Shown here piece by piece: positions 33,263-52,092 of a stretch of 64,000 nucleotides of DNA. The position numbers and the translations under genes are program-made. Within the stretch, counting starts at the first letter, position 1. Each line of letters starts with the position of its first letter. Source of the DNA: Vicugna pacos (taxonomy: Eukaryota > Chordata > Mammalia > Artiodactyla > Camelidae); assembly GCF_048564905.1 (NCBI RefSeq), contig NC_132993.1, forward strand, positions 83,359,001-83,423,000. Direction: 5' to 3'. The notes under the pieces were generated by a model. That model was not told where the DNA came from, searched no databases, and saw only the letters and a list, made by a program, of their open reading frames with translations.

Positions 33263-33351
33263 GGTCTGGGGGGTGGGGGTGGGTATAGCTCAGTGGTAGA
33301 GCACATGCCTAGCATGCATGGGGTCAATCCCCAGTACCTTCATTAAAAAAA
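33263..33351 (+). mobile_element. Vic-1-type tRNA-Ala SINE inside the ERV1
   Basis: GGTATAGCTCAGTGGTAGAG, CCTAGCATGC and GGTCAATCCCCAG mark the head; part of the B-box arm is missing. The duplication TTTGATAAAAA lies at 33246-33256 and 33352-33362. Confidence 0.88.
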
Positions 33352-34793
33352 TTTGATAAAAAAAGAAGAAGAAAGAAAAAGCTCTAGTTCAGACCAAATA
33401 ACTCCCCAGGCCCACCGGAGACTCTTAAATTCCCACTCCTCACCACTGTGCATGCATTAAACCATTGGTCTACTGACCAAATGATAGCCTTCACAAGTCA
33501 ATGTTGGTGGGGAAACATTAACAAGGCCGCAAAAAGTATCTACATCACTGTTCCACTTGTCTGAAGTACAACCCAGGGAAGCTGGTTGAAACTGCTCCTG
33601 GAAACTTAAAATTGCCCGATGGGTCATTTGAGGTCAGGCAAATGGATTTCATACAACTTCGTCTATTGCGTGGATAGAAATGTTTTAGTCGCGGTTTGCA
33701 TGTTTTCACACTGGACTGAAGTTCTCCCTTGCAGATAGGGTACTACCTCTTCTGTGACTAAAGTCCTTTTGGAAAAGATGATCCCTCCCTGGGGAACTCC
33801 TCTCAAACTTCATCATGATCAAGGAATCCGCTTCACTTGAAGCTAGCTGCTTCAATAAGTTTGTGCTGTTTGGCCAGTTTGACAAAAATTCTTCACTTTG
33901 CTTACCACCATCAGTTCTCTGGTTTGGTCAAACACACTAACAGCGTCATTAAGATTCAGTTGGCAAAACTCAACAGAGGCCCTTCACCTACCTTGGTCAA
34001 AAGCATTGTTGTTGGTCTTCCTAAATTTTAGATCCACCTCTTTTGGAACTTACAAACTTTCACCCTTTGAGACAAAGGATGCCCAATGCAGTTAGCTCCT
34101 GCCTCTTTTGACCCATAACTGATAACAAGAGAGTTACTGCAGTGCTGCAAAGGCCTAACCGCTTCCATGAAAAATAACCATGTTTTGGTAGAGCAACCTT
34201 TTGCAGTGCACTCTTGGGGGCTGAAGACCTTGAGCATGACATCTTGTAACCTGGAGATTTCATCTACTGGAAAAGACACCTCCAGCTGGACTCTCTTCAA
34301 CCTTGCTGGGAAAGGTTATCAAGTACTGCTAACCAACCCTTGTGCCACAAAACTCCAAGCAAAGCAATTCTTGGAGTCACATGACACACCTAAAGAAAGC
34401 TTCAAACCCTGTCTGGCTGGACCTGCAGATCATCTGGCGACCTCAAAGCAGAAATTCCCCTGAACTGAAGAAGATGACATCTAAAGAGACAGCTTTCCAA
34501 CGACAGCTGGACCAGGCCTGTTGGAAGGTTGTCACCAAACCTTTGATGACATAACACTTCAGGTGATCTCTAACATCTAGGGTCTTTAGCTAAAAACTGC
34601 CTGAGAGTTCTCCCTTCTACCCCTCCTGTTACTTAAATGTGACCTCAATATCTGTGCACCTTCCCTCTGACATAGGATACTACACCCAGAAAAGGTCCTT
34701 CCTGGCATGGAGGGACAAAAAGGCCCTGAAACTGGGAAACCTGACTCAGATCAGTGATGCTTTCCGAGAACGATCTTGATCAAAAAGGGGAAA

Positions 34794-35090
34794 TGCAAAA
34801 AGTAATAATAATAATAAACAGAAACCTCAATTAGAGTTGGGAGATCAGAAGGGGGCGCTCCCATGCCCTGTAATGATAGCACAGCCTCCTCCTCTCTCCT
34901 GGCAGCCACTCTGCCAATGAAAAGCCACGGACCCTTGTTTATTACAGGCCTCCCAAATTCCTCTTCCCCTCTAAAAAAGAGCTTTCCTCTCAGTTTTTGC
35001 TGGGGACTTGCACATGGCTCACCATGGTTGCAGACCCTGAATTGTAATTCTCTGTTGATCCCGAATAAACCCATTCTTGCTGGAGAAACA
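34794..35090 (+). repeat. 3' LTR of the fossil ERV1, adjacent to POLM
   Basis: It begins TGCAAAAAGT and ends GGAGAAACA. It lies only 259 bases beyond the POLM stop codon and in the opposite orientation. It carries a CTCF-like TCAGAAGGGGGCGC (34845-34858). On the - strand, i.e. POLM sense, it carries an AATAAA at 34938-34943. Confidence 0.8.
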
Positions 35091-35349
35091 ACTGGAAGAC
35101 ACCCCACGCCAGCAGCACATTCAGAAAATAGAGCTGAGTTTGTCCCATGTGCTCATTTCATTACATCTTGAACCGGGTGTGGGTGGGGGAGTGCTGGTCC
35201 GCACAGACAGGGCTCCCACTTGGAGTGGGGACTGGGGGCAGGAGGGCGTCTTCCACCTGAAAACGTCCAGGGACCAAGGACATCCATAGGGTATGGCTTG
35301 AACAGCACCCCCATCTCCAAGGAGTGGAAGTAGGGGCCGACTGACAGGG
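35091..35349 (-). other. Proximal 3' UTR of POLM
   Basis: This is the 259 bases between the POLM stop and the ERV LTR. On the - strand I find neither AATAAA nor ATTAAA here; a weak AATGAA lies near 35155. The 3' end of the mRNA therefore probably uses a weak signal here or the AATAAA inside the LTR. Confidence 0.5.
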
Positions 35350-43186
<7,837 letters not shown>

Positions 43187-43294
43187 CCCGGCGGCGGCCC
43201 GCGAAGGCAGCGGGGAACTGGGCGGAAGGCGGAAGGAAGCTGCAGGAAGCCCACTGACGGGGGAAGTGGCGCCAGGCTCCACTTGAAGAGTCAG

Positions 43295-43396
43295 GCCCCG
43301 CCCCATGCAAATTAGGTCTCTGGGTGGATCTCCGCCCCTGGGCCGCTCCCAGCCGGTTGGCGGTCCCGGCGCCCGAGGCCCCGCCCCTATGCAAAT
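43295..43396. promoter_or_regulatory. Two GC-box plus octamer modules upstream of POLM
   Basis: GGCCCCGCCCCATGCAAAT ends at 43312 and GGCCCCGCCCCTATGCAAAT ends at 43396, 84 bases apart. ATGCAAAT is the exact octamer bound by OCT-1 and OCT-2; on the POLM strand it reads ATTTGCAT. On the + strand the second octamer is followed 17 bases later by TTTTATTTAAAT (about 43414-43425), a TATA-like element. That spacing recalls immunoglobulin V promoters facing away from POLM. Confidence 0.6.
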
Positions 43397-43910
43397 AGAG
43401 TCAGAGTCCACGCCTTTTATTTAAATTACTCTCGCGATCCCGTTCCGTTCTTGGGACCACCGGGGAGGAGAGACCGGAGTCGGGGTCGGGGGTAAAAGGG
43501 CTGAGAGTGGGACCTGGGAGGGAGGAGGTGGGATGTTGCGGAAACCTCCTCGGCGCAGGCTTGGGGGCTCCGTCCTCAGAGGACGTGGGAGTTGGGAGTC
43601 GCAGTGGGTGGTGTCAGGGGATCAGTCCTCAGCGGGGATGGGGGTCGTCGGTCCTTGGCGGATGGGAGGGGATCGGTTATCAGCAGGAGGGGCGTATCGG
43701 CCCCAGCCCCTGCTACTCGCCTCGTCTGACTCGGTCGGGCGGCACCAGGGCCGTCGGGCTGGTGGCCTGCCGATATCTGGCGGCGCGGGGTCCCTGGACC
43801 GCCCGCGTTGGGCAGACGCGCGAGCTTGGAACGTGCTGGCGCAGCGGCCGCTTCAAACCCAAGGAAAGGGTTTTCAGCCGGATGGCGTTGGGACGACTGG
43901 CCGACCACTT

Positions 43911-44540
43911 GGAAAAATAGAAATTGGCTCCCTCTCTCACTGCTTGACACCAAAATAAAATCCAGATGGATCAAACATTCAAATATAAAAAAGAAACAAA
44001 AAATGTACTGGGGAGTCGATGAATGCTTTTATAGCCTTAAGCATCACAATAAACCTGGAAACACTGAAGGAAACGAATGAGAAACTTGACTACGTACAAA
44101 TTTCAAATGTGTTGGAAATTTTAAATTAAAAAGCAAACCGGGGGGGAATGTGACACATTTTGAAATTAAACCTAATTCCTGTAATTAAGAAATTGTCCAC
44201 AGAGAAATAAGAAAAAGACAATGAACTAGTGGAAAGATTGGCAAGAACACCAGTAAGCAATTTACAGAAGAAATACTACTCAATAAACATAGCAGATCGC
44301 CTGACCTGTCAATCGTTAGGGAAGAGCAAATTTAAAAGGTGTCTTCACCTGTCACTTAGCCAATGTTTACAAAATTGATCACACCTGTCAAAGGTGTGTG
44401 GGAATTGGCAGTTTGTAGAGGGACTTCTTGGAAGCCAGTTTGGCAACCATATCCGACAAAATGACAACAAAAATCACACCCAGCAATGGCTTTTCCAAGA
44501 ATGGTATTGCCTTGAACCCCTAGATCAGGTTGGGAAAGCT
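43911..44540 (+). mobile_element. Old L1 fragment (sense)
   Basis: ATCCAGATGGATCAAACATTC and GAATGCTTTTATAGCC-type text, followed by GAGAAACTTGACTACG, matches the ORF2 tail/3' part of an old L1. Boundaries are approximate. Confidence 0.6.
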
Positions 44541-45023
44541 GACATCTTGACAATATTGAGTGTCCTTGTGTGTCTCACCTATTTCAGGCACTATATTTTG
44601 GAGTCTCTGTTACACCCTGTGGCCTCTGCTCCCATCACTCTCTTCAGTCTTCTGCCCTGGCAGCCCTTCTGTCAGTGGGCACAGGGCTGTGGGAGGCAGA
44701 TGCCTCAGCCCAGGCCTCCTCTCGGCAACTACACCAGCTCCCAGCCTGCCCTCCTGGGCCCTGGACACACGCTTGGAAGACCGGAGGCCTGGGCTTGGAT
44801 TGTGGCCCCTTTCTCATTCCCCATGCTCATTTCTCCTCCTACCAGCAGGGAAGGGGGAGCTCTCAGGGTCTCTGTAAGGGGTTGGAGCTTAATTCCCCGT
44901 CTGTGGGTTCTGCCTCTCCTCAGAGCAGTCTATTCCCTGAAACCATTTCCATTCCTCTTAGTGTACTCTGTCTCCATCTCGGGCACCTGGGTTCTCTTAA
45001 TGACCCATTACCCCTGAATACTT
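44541..45023. other. Single-copy-looking sequence
   Basis: Three overlapping + strand ORFs occur but none has splice support or recognisable protein text. Confidence 0.3.
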
Positions 45024-45038
45024 AAAACACTGGGCAAC

Positions 45039-45782
45039 CCTCCTCCGCTGTTGGTGGGACTGTAGTTTGGTGCAGCCATTATGGAAGACAATATGGAGAT
45101 TCCTCAAAAAACTAAAAATAGACTTAATATGATCCAGCAATCACACTCCTGGGCATATATCCAGAGGGAACTCTAATTTGAAAAGATACATGCACCCCAA
45201 TATTCACAGCAGCACTATTTACAATAGCCAGGACATGGAAGCAACCTAAATGTCCATCAACAGATGACTGGATAAAGAAGTTGTGGTATGTTTATATGAT
45301 GGAATACTACTCAGCCATAAAAAAGAATAAAATAATGCCATTTACAGCAACATGGATGGACCTGGAGATCATCATTCTAAGTGAAGTAAACCAGAAGAAG
45401 AAAGAAAAATAACATATGATATCATTTATATGTGGAAGCTAAAAAAAAAGACACAAATGAACTTATTTACAAAACAGAAATAGACTCACAGACATAGAAA
45501 AAGAATTTATGATTACCACAGGGGAAAGGGGGTGGAAAGGGATAAATTGGGAGTTTGAGACTGCCAGATACTAACTGCTATATATAAAATAGATATATAA
45601 GTTTCTTTTGTACAGCACATGGAATTATATTCAATATCTTGTAGTAACCTTTAATGAAAAATAATATGAAAATGAATATATGTATGTTTATGGATGATTG
45701 AGACTGAAACATTACACTGCGCACCAGAAATTGACACGTTGTAAACTAACTATACTTCAATCAAAAAAATAAATAAATAAAC
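45039..45782 (+). mobile_element. Young L1 3' end (sense)
   Basis: CTGTTGGTGGGACTGTAG, GCATATATCCAGAGGG, AATACTACTCAGCCATAAA and GAAATTGACACGTTGTAAAC give the L1 3' 740 bases. The duplication AAACACTGKGCAAC lies at 45025-45038 and 45783-45796, and there is an A-rich AAATAAATAAATAAAC tail. Confidence 0.92.
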
Positions 45783-45796
45783 AAACACTGTGCAAC

Positions 45797-46600
45797 TTGC
45801 AAAAATGAGGAACACAGGGCTTTCCACAAGCCGAGGGAGGTTTTGTGAGGGGAGGGTGACCTTCAGTGCCCACTGAGCAGTGGGCAAGGCCACTGCACTG
45901 ATGGGTGGCATGCCCCTCTCCTCTCCTCACTGGACCACCTGATCACCGTCCAGCCAGCTGGGAAGCTCTCTATTGCCGATAAACCTGGCTTGGGGTTCTC
46001 AGGGATCTAAGTCCCCAGCCTCCTGCTGCACATGTGAGACCACAGCCAAAAAAGAATTATTTTGTGGGGAAGTGAGAGATCAGAGGCTGTGCAGATGACC
46101 CCCTGGCTGGGCCCTTTCGGCTGGCCTGAGGGTTGCAGTCCGCCCCCGTGTTCCGCACTGTGGCTATCTCATACTGGGTTTTGGATTTGTTTTACCCAGA
46201 TGTATGAGCTTGCATTTTTCCAAGATGAATCTCATCTGGCCATTTCCTGTTCCCACTTCCAGTTCAGAAAGGCCCCTGGGGCTGATTTTTCAGTCCTCGT
46301 GACCTTCGCCAAACCTCCCCGTGGAGCATCTTCTTTGAAGTTCGCTTCAGTGCTGTTGGTGCCTGTCCTTGGCCTGTGGGGCCAGGACTCAGCCCTGGCT
46401 CTGGGGCCCAGCACCCCCCGCTAGTTCCTGTCTCCTGCGAGCTACTTGCCAGCAGCATTCCGGAGAGTGTGTGGTCAGACCTTGGATGCTGCTGGTCTGC
46501 AGCTCCTGAGGGCCACTGGCCCAAAGCTCTGGCCTCTCGTGCTGGCCCTGGGCCTTTCTGAGCCATCCACCCCCTCACCGTGGGTTTGGGCTATACCTGG
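45797..46600. other. Intergenic sequence, nothing recognised
   Basis: No exon or firm repeat. It may contain old repeat relics near 46200-46400. Confidence 0.3.
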
Positions 46601-46604
46601 TGTA

Positions 46605-47018
46605 TTGTCAGCTCGGGTGGACACAACAAAACACCACAGACAGGACAACTTAAACAACAGAAGCTGCTTTCTCATTGTTCTAGAGGCCGGAAATCCAGGC
46701 TCATGGTCCTAGCAAGGCAGGTTTTGTTTGAAGGCTTTCTCTGTTGGCTTGTAGGTGGCGCCATCTCTCTGCATGCCTGCACAACCTCTTTGTGTGCTAC
46801 CAGAGAAAGGCGGGGGAGGGGGAGGCAGGAAGGAGGGAGAGGGACCGAGAGAGAGACCTTCCTCTTCTTATAAGGCCACCAGTCCTGTGGATTAGGACCC
46901 CACTCTTACAACCTCATTTAACTTTATTACCTCCTAAAAACCCTTTCTCCAAAGACAGTCACATTGGGGGTTAGGGCTTCAACATATGAATTTAGGGGAA
47001 CACAATTCAGTCCACGAT
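46605..47018 (-). mobile_element. MaLR-type LTR fossil, antisense
   Basis: ACACCACAGACAGGACAACTTAAAC, read in part as the tail of an MLT1/MST LTR in reverse, through GTTCTAGAGGCCGG to GGGCTTCAACATATGAATTT. It is an old solo LTR of the ERVL-MaLR group, broken. Confidence 0.7.
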
Positions 47019-47020
47019 AT

Positions 47021-47475
47021 ATTTGGTATATTTGGTCCCATGGCTGCTGTAACAAATTACCACAAACTGGGTGGCTTAAAACAATGGAAATCTATCCTCT
47101 CCCAGTTCTGAAGGCCAGAAGTCTAAGTTCCAGGGGTGGGCAGGGCTGTGCTCCTTCTGGAAAGCTCTAGGGGAGGAGCCTTCCCATCTGTTCCTGCTGC
47201 AAGTGGCTCCTGGCATCCGTGGGCTTGTGGATGCGTCCCTCCGATCTCTGTCCCACCTCCAGTGGCTGCCTTCTCTTTGTCCTTCCCCTTTTCTTAGGAA
47301 GGGGTCACCAGTCATTGGGTTGAAAGCCCACCTTTTATTCAGGATGACCTCATCTTGAAATTCTTATCTTAATCACACCTGCAAAGACCCTTACGGCAAA
47401 TATGGTCACAGTCTGAGACTCCAGATGGGCATAAATGGGGGGGGGGCCAGGGAGCATCATTCAACCCACTACCCT
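47021..47475 (-). mobile_element. MaLR-type LTR fossil, antisense
   Basis: CATGGCTGCTGTAACAAATTACC, in part, then AAACTGGGTGGCTTAAAAC, GTTCTGAAGGCCAGAAGTC and CAAAGACCCTTACGGC give the reverse of an MLT1-type LTR. Old solo LTR, broken. Confidence 0.75.
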
Positions 47476-47724
47476 GAGTCCATCACTCTGACCCAGGCTC
47501 AGCTCTGAACTCTGCTGGTGGTCTCCATGACCGGGGCCGGGAGGCCAAACTTCCCTGGTCTGCAAAGATCCGCCAAAGCCGCAGTGTTCAGTTTAGGACA
47601 GGAGCAGATGTGCTAGTGTTGGGGACTGTGGCTTGCCATGGGCCTGGCAGGTTACGTAACAAAAAGAGATGCTGTATTTTTGAGAAACCATGCTGCCTTT
47701 TCAGGAGGAGGTGGGTCCCTCTGA

Positions 47725-48060
47725 TTGTTGGGTGGTGTCTATGTCCATTCGGGCCACTGGAACACATACCAGAGCTGGGTGACTTGTAAAAGAACAGGCC
47801 TTTCTTTCTTACAGTTCTGGATGCTGGAAGTGTCAGATCAGGGCGCTGGCAGATCCAGGGCGGGTGAGGGCGCTCTTCCAAGTTGCAGACTTCTTGCTGT
47901 GTCCTCATATGTCCGAGGGGTGAGACCTGGCACCTCTTTTATAAGGGCACTAATCCCACATCGGAGGGCTCCACCCTCATAGCCCAATCACCCCCTTAAG
48001 CCCCCACCTCCTAACACCAGCACCTGGGCCATCAGGGTTCCAACGTGGGAACTCAGGAGT
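47725..48060 (-). mobile_element. MaLR-type LTR fossil, antisense
   Basis: CATTCGGGCCACTGGAAC, ACAGTTCTGGATGCTGG and AAGGGCACTAATCCCACATC are the reverse of a MaLR LTR. It is the third in a row with the same orientation. Old and broken. Confidence 0.65.
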
Positions 48061-48835
48061 GCACAGATGAGCTCTGTGTAAGACGGAGGTGGGGGAATTG
48101 GAGGCCTGGGGCAGGATCTGGAGTGGGAAGACCGGGCCAAGGGGCGGAGAAGATCCCTGACTCCCTCTTGCCATGGGGACTTGGCCAGAGAATGATGAAG
48201 AAGAGATGTGTCCTTAAAATGAGGGCTCTTTGCGTTCATTTGTCCAACCAGCCCTGACTCAACATGGCTGGCAATAGACAGGGTAGGGGAGGCGGGGTCA
48301 GGGGTCTGGAAGAAGTACAAGAGGGATGACTGCTGGCCCAAACGCTATCAATTGTCTACTCTTTCCACCACCAGTAATTCCATTGATATTAATGCAGAAT
48401 ATAACATTATCACAACCTTGAATGAACAGACCCAATGTCATTAGGTATTTTCCCATTTGCTACCATTATCATTGAAAGAAAACATAGATATGACCATAAG
48501 GAGGTCCAGTTTATTGGCTTCAAGGAGGACCCTGGGCTGGAAAGTTTGGCTGAATGCCCAAGGTTGTCCTGGACGGTGGTCCAGAGGGTGAAGGGTGCTG
48601 AGGGGTCAGATAGGGAAGCAGCAGGCTGCCCCAGGACACGGGGCAGGTCAAGGTCAGAGTCCATCCTTCCCTGGAGGAAGGTGGGATGGGGATTGTGATA
48701 GCAGCTCAGGAGGGTGTCCATGGTCAGGGCCCTGCGTGGATGGAAAGGGATGGGACCTGACTGCAGGGGGAGGGGGAGGCCCGGTCAGTACAACCACTGA
48801 CGTTTATGGAGGGCTTGGTACAAGGCTTGGCATTT
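48061..48835. other. Single-copy-looking sequence
   Basis: No exon or firm repeat is supported. Confidence 0.3.
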
Positions 48836-49135
48836 GTTCTGTTACGTTTATATTCTCTTACCTTATTTCCCCCATTTCACAGATGGAAAAACTGAGACTT
48901 AGCACCTAAGTACTCTTTCCAAGTTTACAGCACACACAGAGTCACAACTCTGATTTAAATACCGACTGTCTGTCTCTCAACCATTAATTCAACACAATCG
49001 TGTTGTGTGCCTAGCTCTGCTCTAAGTGCAGGGATTAGAGTGTACCAGACATACAGAAACCCCTGCCTCCGCTGAAATTTTTGTAGAGGCAAGACAGACA
49101 GACCAATAAAGAGGATGCACACTGTGCCCGGCGGT
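48836..49135 (+). repeat. MIR and another old interspersed repeat
   Basis: Positions 48836-48970 have the MIR core (CATTTCACAGATGGAAAAAC; GAGACTTAGC). Positions 48975-49130 have GTGTGCCTAGCTCTGCTCTAAG and CAGACAGACCAATAAAG, typical of a mammalian-wide old repeat whose name I am unsure of. Confidence 0.55.
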
Positions 49136-49159
49136 GCCACGGGGTGTAGCAGGCATGGC

Positions 49160-49625
49160 TGCACGAATCCCTCCCACGTGCACACCCTTTTCCAATCATG
49201 CCTCTGATGCTCTCCCCGGCAAGAGGTGGGGTCTAGTCCCCTCCTCTTAATTCATGGCCCTGGGACATGCTCTGACCAACAGGATGCAGCTGAAGCAACA
49301 CTGTGGGACCTGTGGGCTTAGCCTGATGAGGGCCTGCAGCTTCCATTCTGCCCTCTTGGAAGACAGCTGCCACAGAAAGAAGTCTGGGCTGGACTGTGGG
49401 TGATGAGAGTCATGTGAACAGAGAACCAAGATGCCCGCGGGATGCGAGCTTCCCACCGATGTCTTAGAGCAGCAGTGACAGATCATTCCTCATGATTCTG
49501 TGAGCTGAGTGCTCCACGTGGCATCAGCTAGAGTCCCCCATGCGATGGCTAACAGAATCGTAAGCAATGATCCATCACTGCTGCTTTGGGGCAATTTGAT
49601 ACACAGCCATGGGTAACTGAGACAA
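49160..49625 (+). mobile_element. MaLR-type (MLT1-like) LTR fossil, sense
   Basis: CATGCTCTGACCAACAGGATG, in part, GCAGCTTCCATTCTG and the end TTGGGGCAATTTGATACAC then GGTAACTGAGAC match the layout of an MLT1 LTR. Old solo LTR, broken. Confidence 0.6.
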
Positions 49626-51229
49626 TGGGAGAAGGGCACAGTGCCACAGAGAGAACCAAAGTCAGGGAGGGGAGAAGGAATGCCCAAGGCAGAGGGAGGC
49701 TGGGGTGGGGGTTCTGAGGGGGCTGCAATTCTAGGGGAAGGGGACATCTGAATGATGACCTCGCTGGGGTAAGGTGAGCCCACTTGGGATCTGGGTGAAG
49801 TGTCTTGCAGAGGGAGCAATGAGGCAGTATCAGGCTCTTGCAAGTAAGAACAAGAAGCTGTGTGGCTGGTGTGGAGTGGGCGGGGGGGGGGGCGGCAGGA
49901 CGGGATACCCGTCGGCCACTGAAAGGACTTTGACTTTTACCCAGAACTTTGAACAGAGGGAGGATGTGATCCCACTCAGCTTTCACAAGACCCCCCACTG
50001 CCGCCCCGCTGTTGTCTGGAGAGCAGATGGAGGGGCAAGGGCAGAAGCCAGGAGACCCCTCTGAGCCTGGCGGAGTAGATGGTGACTGGACCAGGGTGAA
50101 GTGTGTGAGTAGAACAGACCAGACTTGTTAGCGGGCCAGATCTGGCTGCCCGAGAGAAAGAGGAGGGATTTGCTCCAGCCACAGGAAGGCTGCGATTGCC
50201 ATGCCTTGAGATGGGGCAGCCTGCGGGGAGCCCAGGAGTGGGGCTGCAAACAGGTCCCCTGAGATGCCATAGAAACCAAGGTGAGAATCCAGCCTGACAG
50301 CTGCGGCCAGCACCCTGGGAGGGGCACGGTCTACAGCTACAAGTAGGGGACTGCCAATGGCAAGCAGATCACCCAGGAGAGTGCACAGATGCAGAAGACG
50401 TACAAGCACTGAGCCTGGGGCTCCCCGACATGAGAGGCTGGAGACTGTCCCCTGGGCAGAGGGGAGACTGGGCAGGACGGGGTCCAAGTGGGAAGGCTTT
50501 CAAAGAGGAAGACTTGAGCCATTATATCAGATGCCTGACAGGTCACTTAAGATGAGGACCGAGGGGCAACTGGGTCGCTGGGGTTGACCGAGTTCTGGCG
50601 GTGGCTGCAGGTTGGTCCTCTCTTCGTCTCCTCCAGATGCCCTTCAACATCCATCTTCTTCAAGGTGATGCAGGGCTTCTGTTGCCAGTTATTTAAGTCA
50701 CTTACCTGACCTCAGCCCCAGTCTCCTCATTTGTAAGCAGGAGTGCTAAGCCGCGCTCCACAGGGCTGATGCGCAAACTCAGTGAGAACTGACATTTAAG
50801 AAACACACCGGTCGATCACAGCACCTAAGCCTTAGCCGGACCCTGATTCAAACAAATAAATGTAAAAAGCGAAAATGTATGGTGCAACTGGAGAAGTGGG
50901 CACCCTGATGGATGTTAATATTGAATATTAAAAGAATCATGGCTGAGAGTTATAATAGGTTCTGTTAGAGCAAGAGCGAGAGGCAGGCAGAGGGAGTCCT
51001 TTCTTTTGAAAAATACACAGTGAACTATTTCCTGGTAAAATCATATGATGTCTGGGATTTGCTTCAAAAATATGTTGAGGTGGAGGAAAGAGTGAGACAC
51101 AGATAAAACAAGATGGGCCTGGAGTTGATAGCTTCAGTGCCGGAGACATTCGGTGTATCACCTCTCCACGCCTGCATATGTTGGAGATTTCAATAATAAA
51201 ATGTTTTTTAAGCATGTGTGCGTGTACAC
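49626..51229. other. Old repeats and unassigned sequence
   Basis: Positions 49900-50590 (ACTTTGACTTTTACCCAG; GAGGGAGGATGTGATCCC; AGGTCACTTAAGATGAGG) look like the same kind of old repeat as 26660-27110. Positions 50690-50790 contain antisense MIR text (CAGTCTCCTCATTTG). No gene. Confidence 0.4.
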
Positions 51230-51430
51230 ACAATGAGAACAGTGCTGTCTGCCAAGAGCAGTTCTAAGCACTTTACACGTGTCAGCTCATTGATGCCCGG
51301 GACATTCCTGTCAGTGGAGGACACCCTTCTTCCCATCTTGCTGCAGAGGAGAGAAGAGGCACAGAGAGGTCGAGTGACTTGCCCGAGGTTGCACAGCTGG
51401 TGAACAGCGGTGTTGGGATGCTTTCATGGA
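51230..51430 (+). repeat. MIR SINE
   Basis: GTTCTAAGCACTTTACACGTG, GGAGAGAAGAGGCACAGAG and TTGCACAGCTGGTGAACAG are MIR landmarks in order. Confidence 0.8.
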
Positions 51431-52092
51431 AAAACACCCCTGCATTTTCCTTTCCTATCACACTATACTTCTGATACCCAATGTGTGGGTTTCCACACCC
51501 AGCTGGGTGATCTAAGTTCAACTCAACTCTGACACGGACTGGAGTTAGCACGGGGTTCAGTTCCCTCCCTCCCCAGCCCCACTTCAGATGCCAACCTCAA
51601 GTCTGAGTTTCTGCCTGTGCTTCTGACACATCAGCTGTAAGTTGAGGTTCCCATTAACCCCCCCACCCACCCAATTTGATAATTTGTTAGAACATTTCAT
51701 AGGACTCAGGACAACAGTTTCCCTAATAGATTACCAGCTTGTTACAAAGGATATTGAGGATATAAATGAACAGCTAGATGAAGAGACACCCAGGGTGCGG
51801 TCCGGAGGAGTCCTGAGCACAGGAGATTCTGGCCCCGGGGAGCTGGGGTGAGCCCCCCTCACGTGGATGTGTGCACCAACCGGAAGCTCTCCGAATCCAG
51901 TTGATCCATCATTAGCTCCATCTCCAGCCCCTGCTCCTTGTCCCAGAGGATGCGGGGGGCGGGGGGTGGCAGGGCTGAAAGTTCCAAGCTCCTAATCATG
52001 ACTTGAACTTTCTGGTAACCAGCGCCAAATCCTGAAGCCATCAGGAGCCCACTCAGACTCACAGAATTAGAACAAAAGTTTCTCCTTTGACC

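Larger units (their letters stand above)
27417..35090 (+). mobile_element. Fossil ERV1 provirus with both LTRs, broken
   Basis: Class I (gammaretrovirus-like) endogenous retrovirus in + orientation. The parts in order are: 5' LTR 27417-27724; leader with a likely primer-binding site starting TGGTGACTTG at 27728; gag-like region about 28290-30600; pol-like region about 31860-34460, with reverse-transcriptase-like text near 31900 and integrase-like text near 33540-34460; 3' LTR 34794-35090. I see no env region. The LTRs differ at roughly a fifth or more of positions, so insertion is tens of millions of years old. It is thoroughly broken, with many disabling changes, and holds three later insertions (29481-30074, about 30857-31660 and 33263-33351). 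No matching target-site duplication was evident. Confidence 0.82.

Noticed and set aside
27417-35090. ERV1 as a source of a domesticated gene
   Set aside because: No long retained frame is visible; the provirus is old, broken and full of later insertions.
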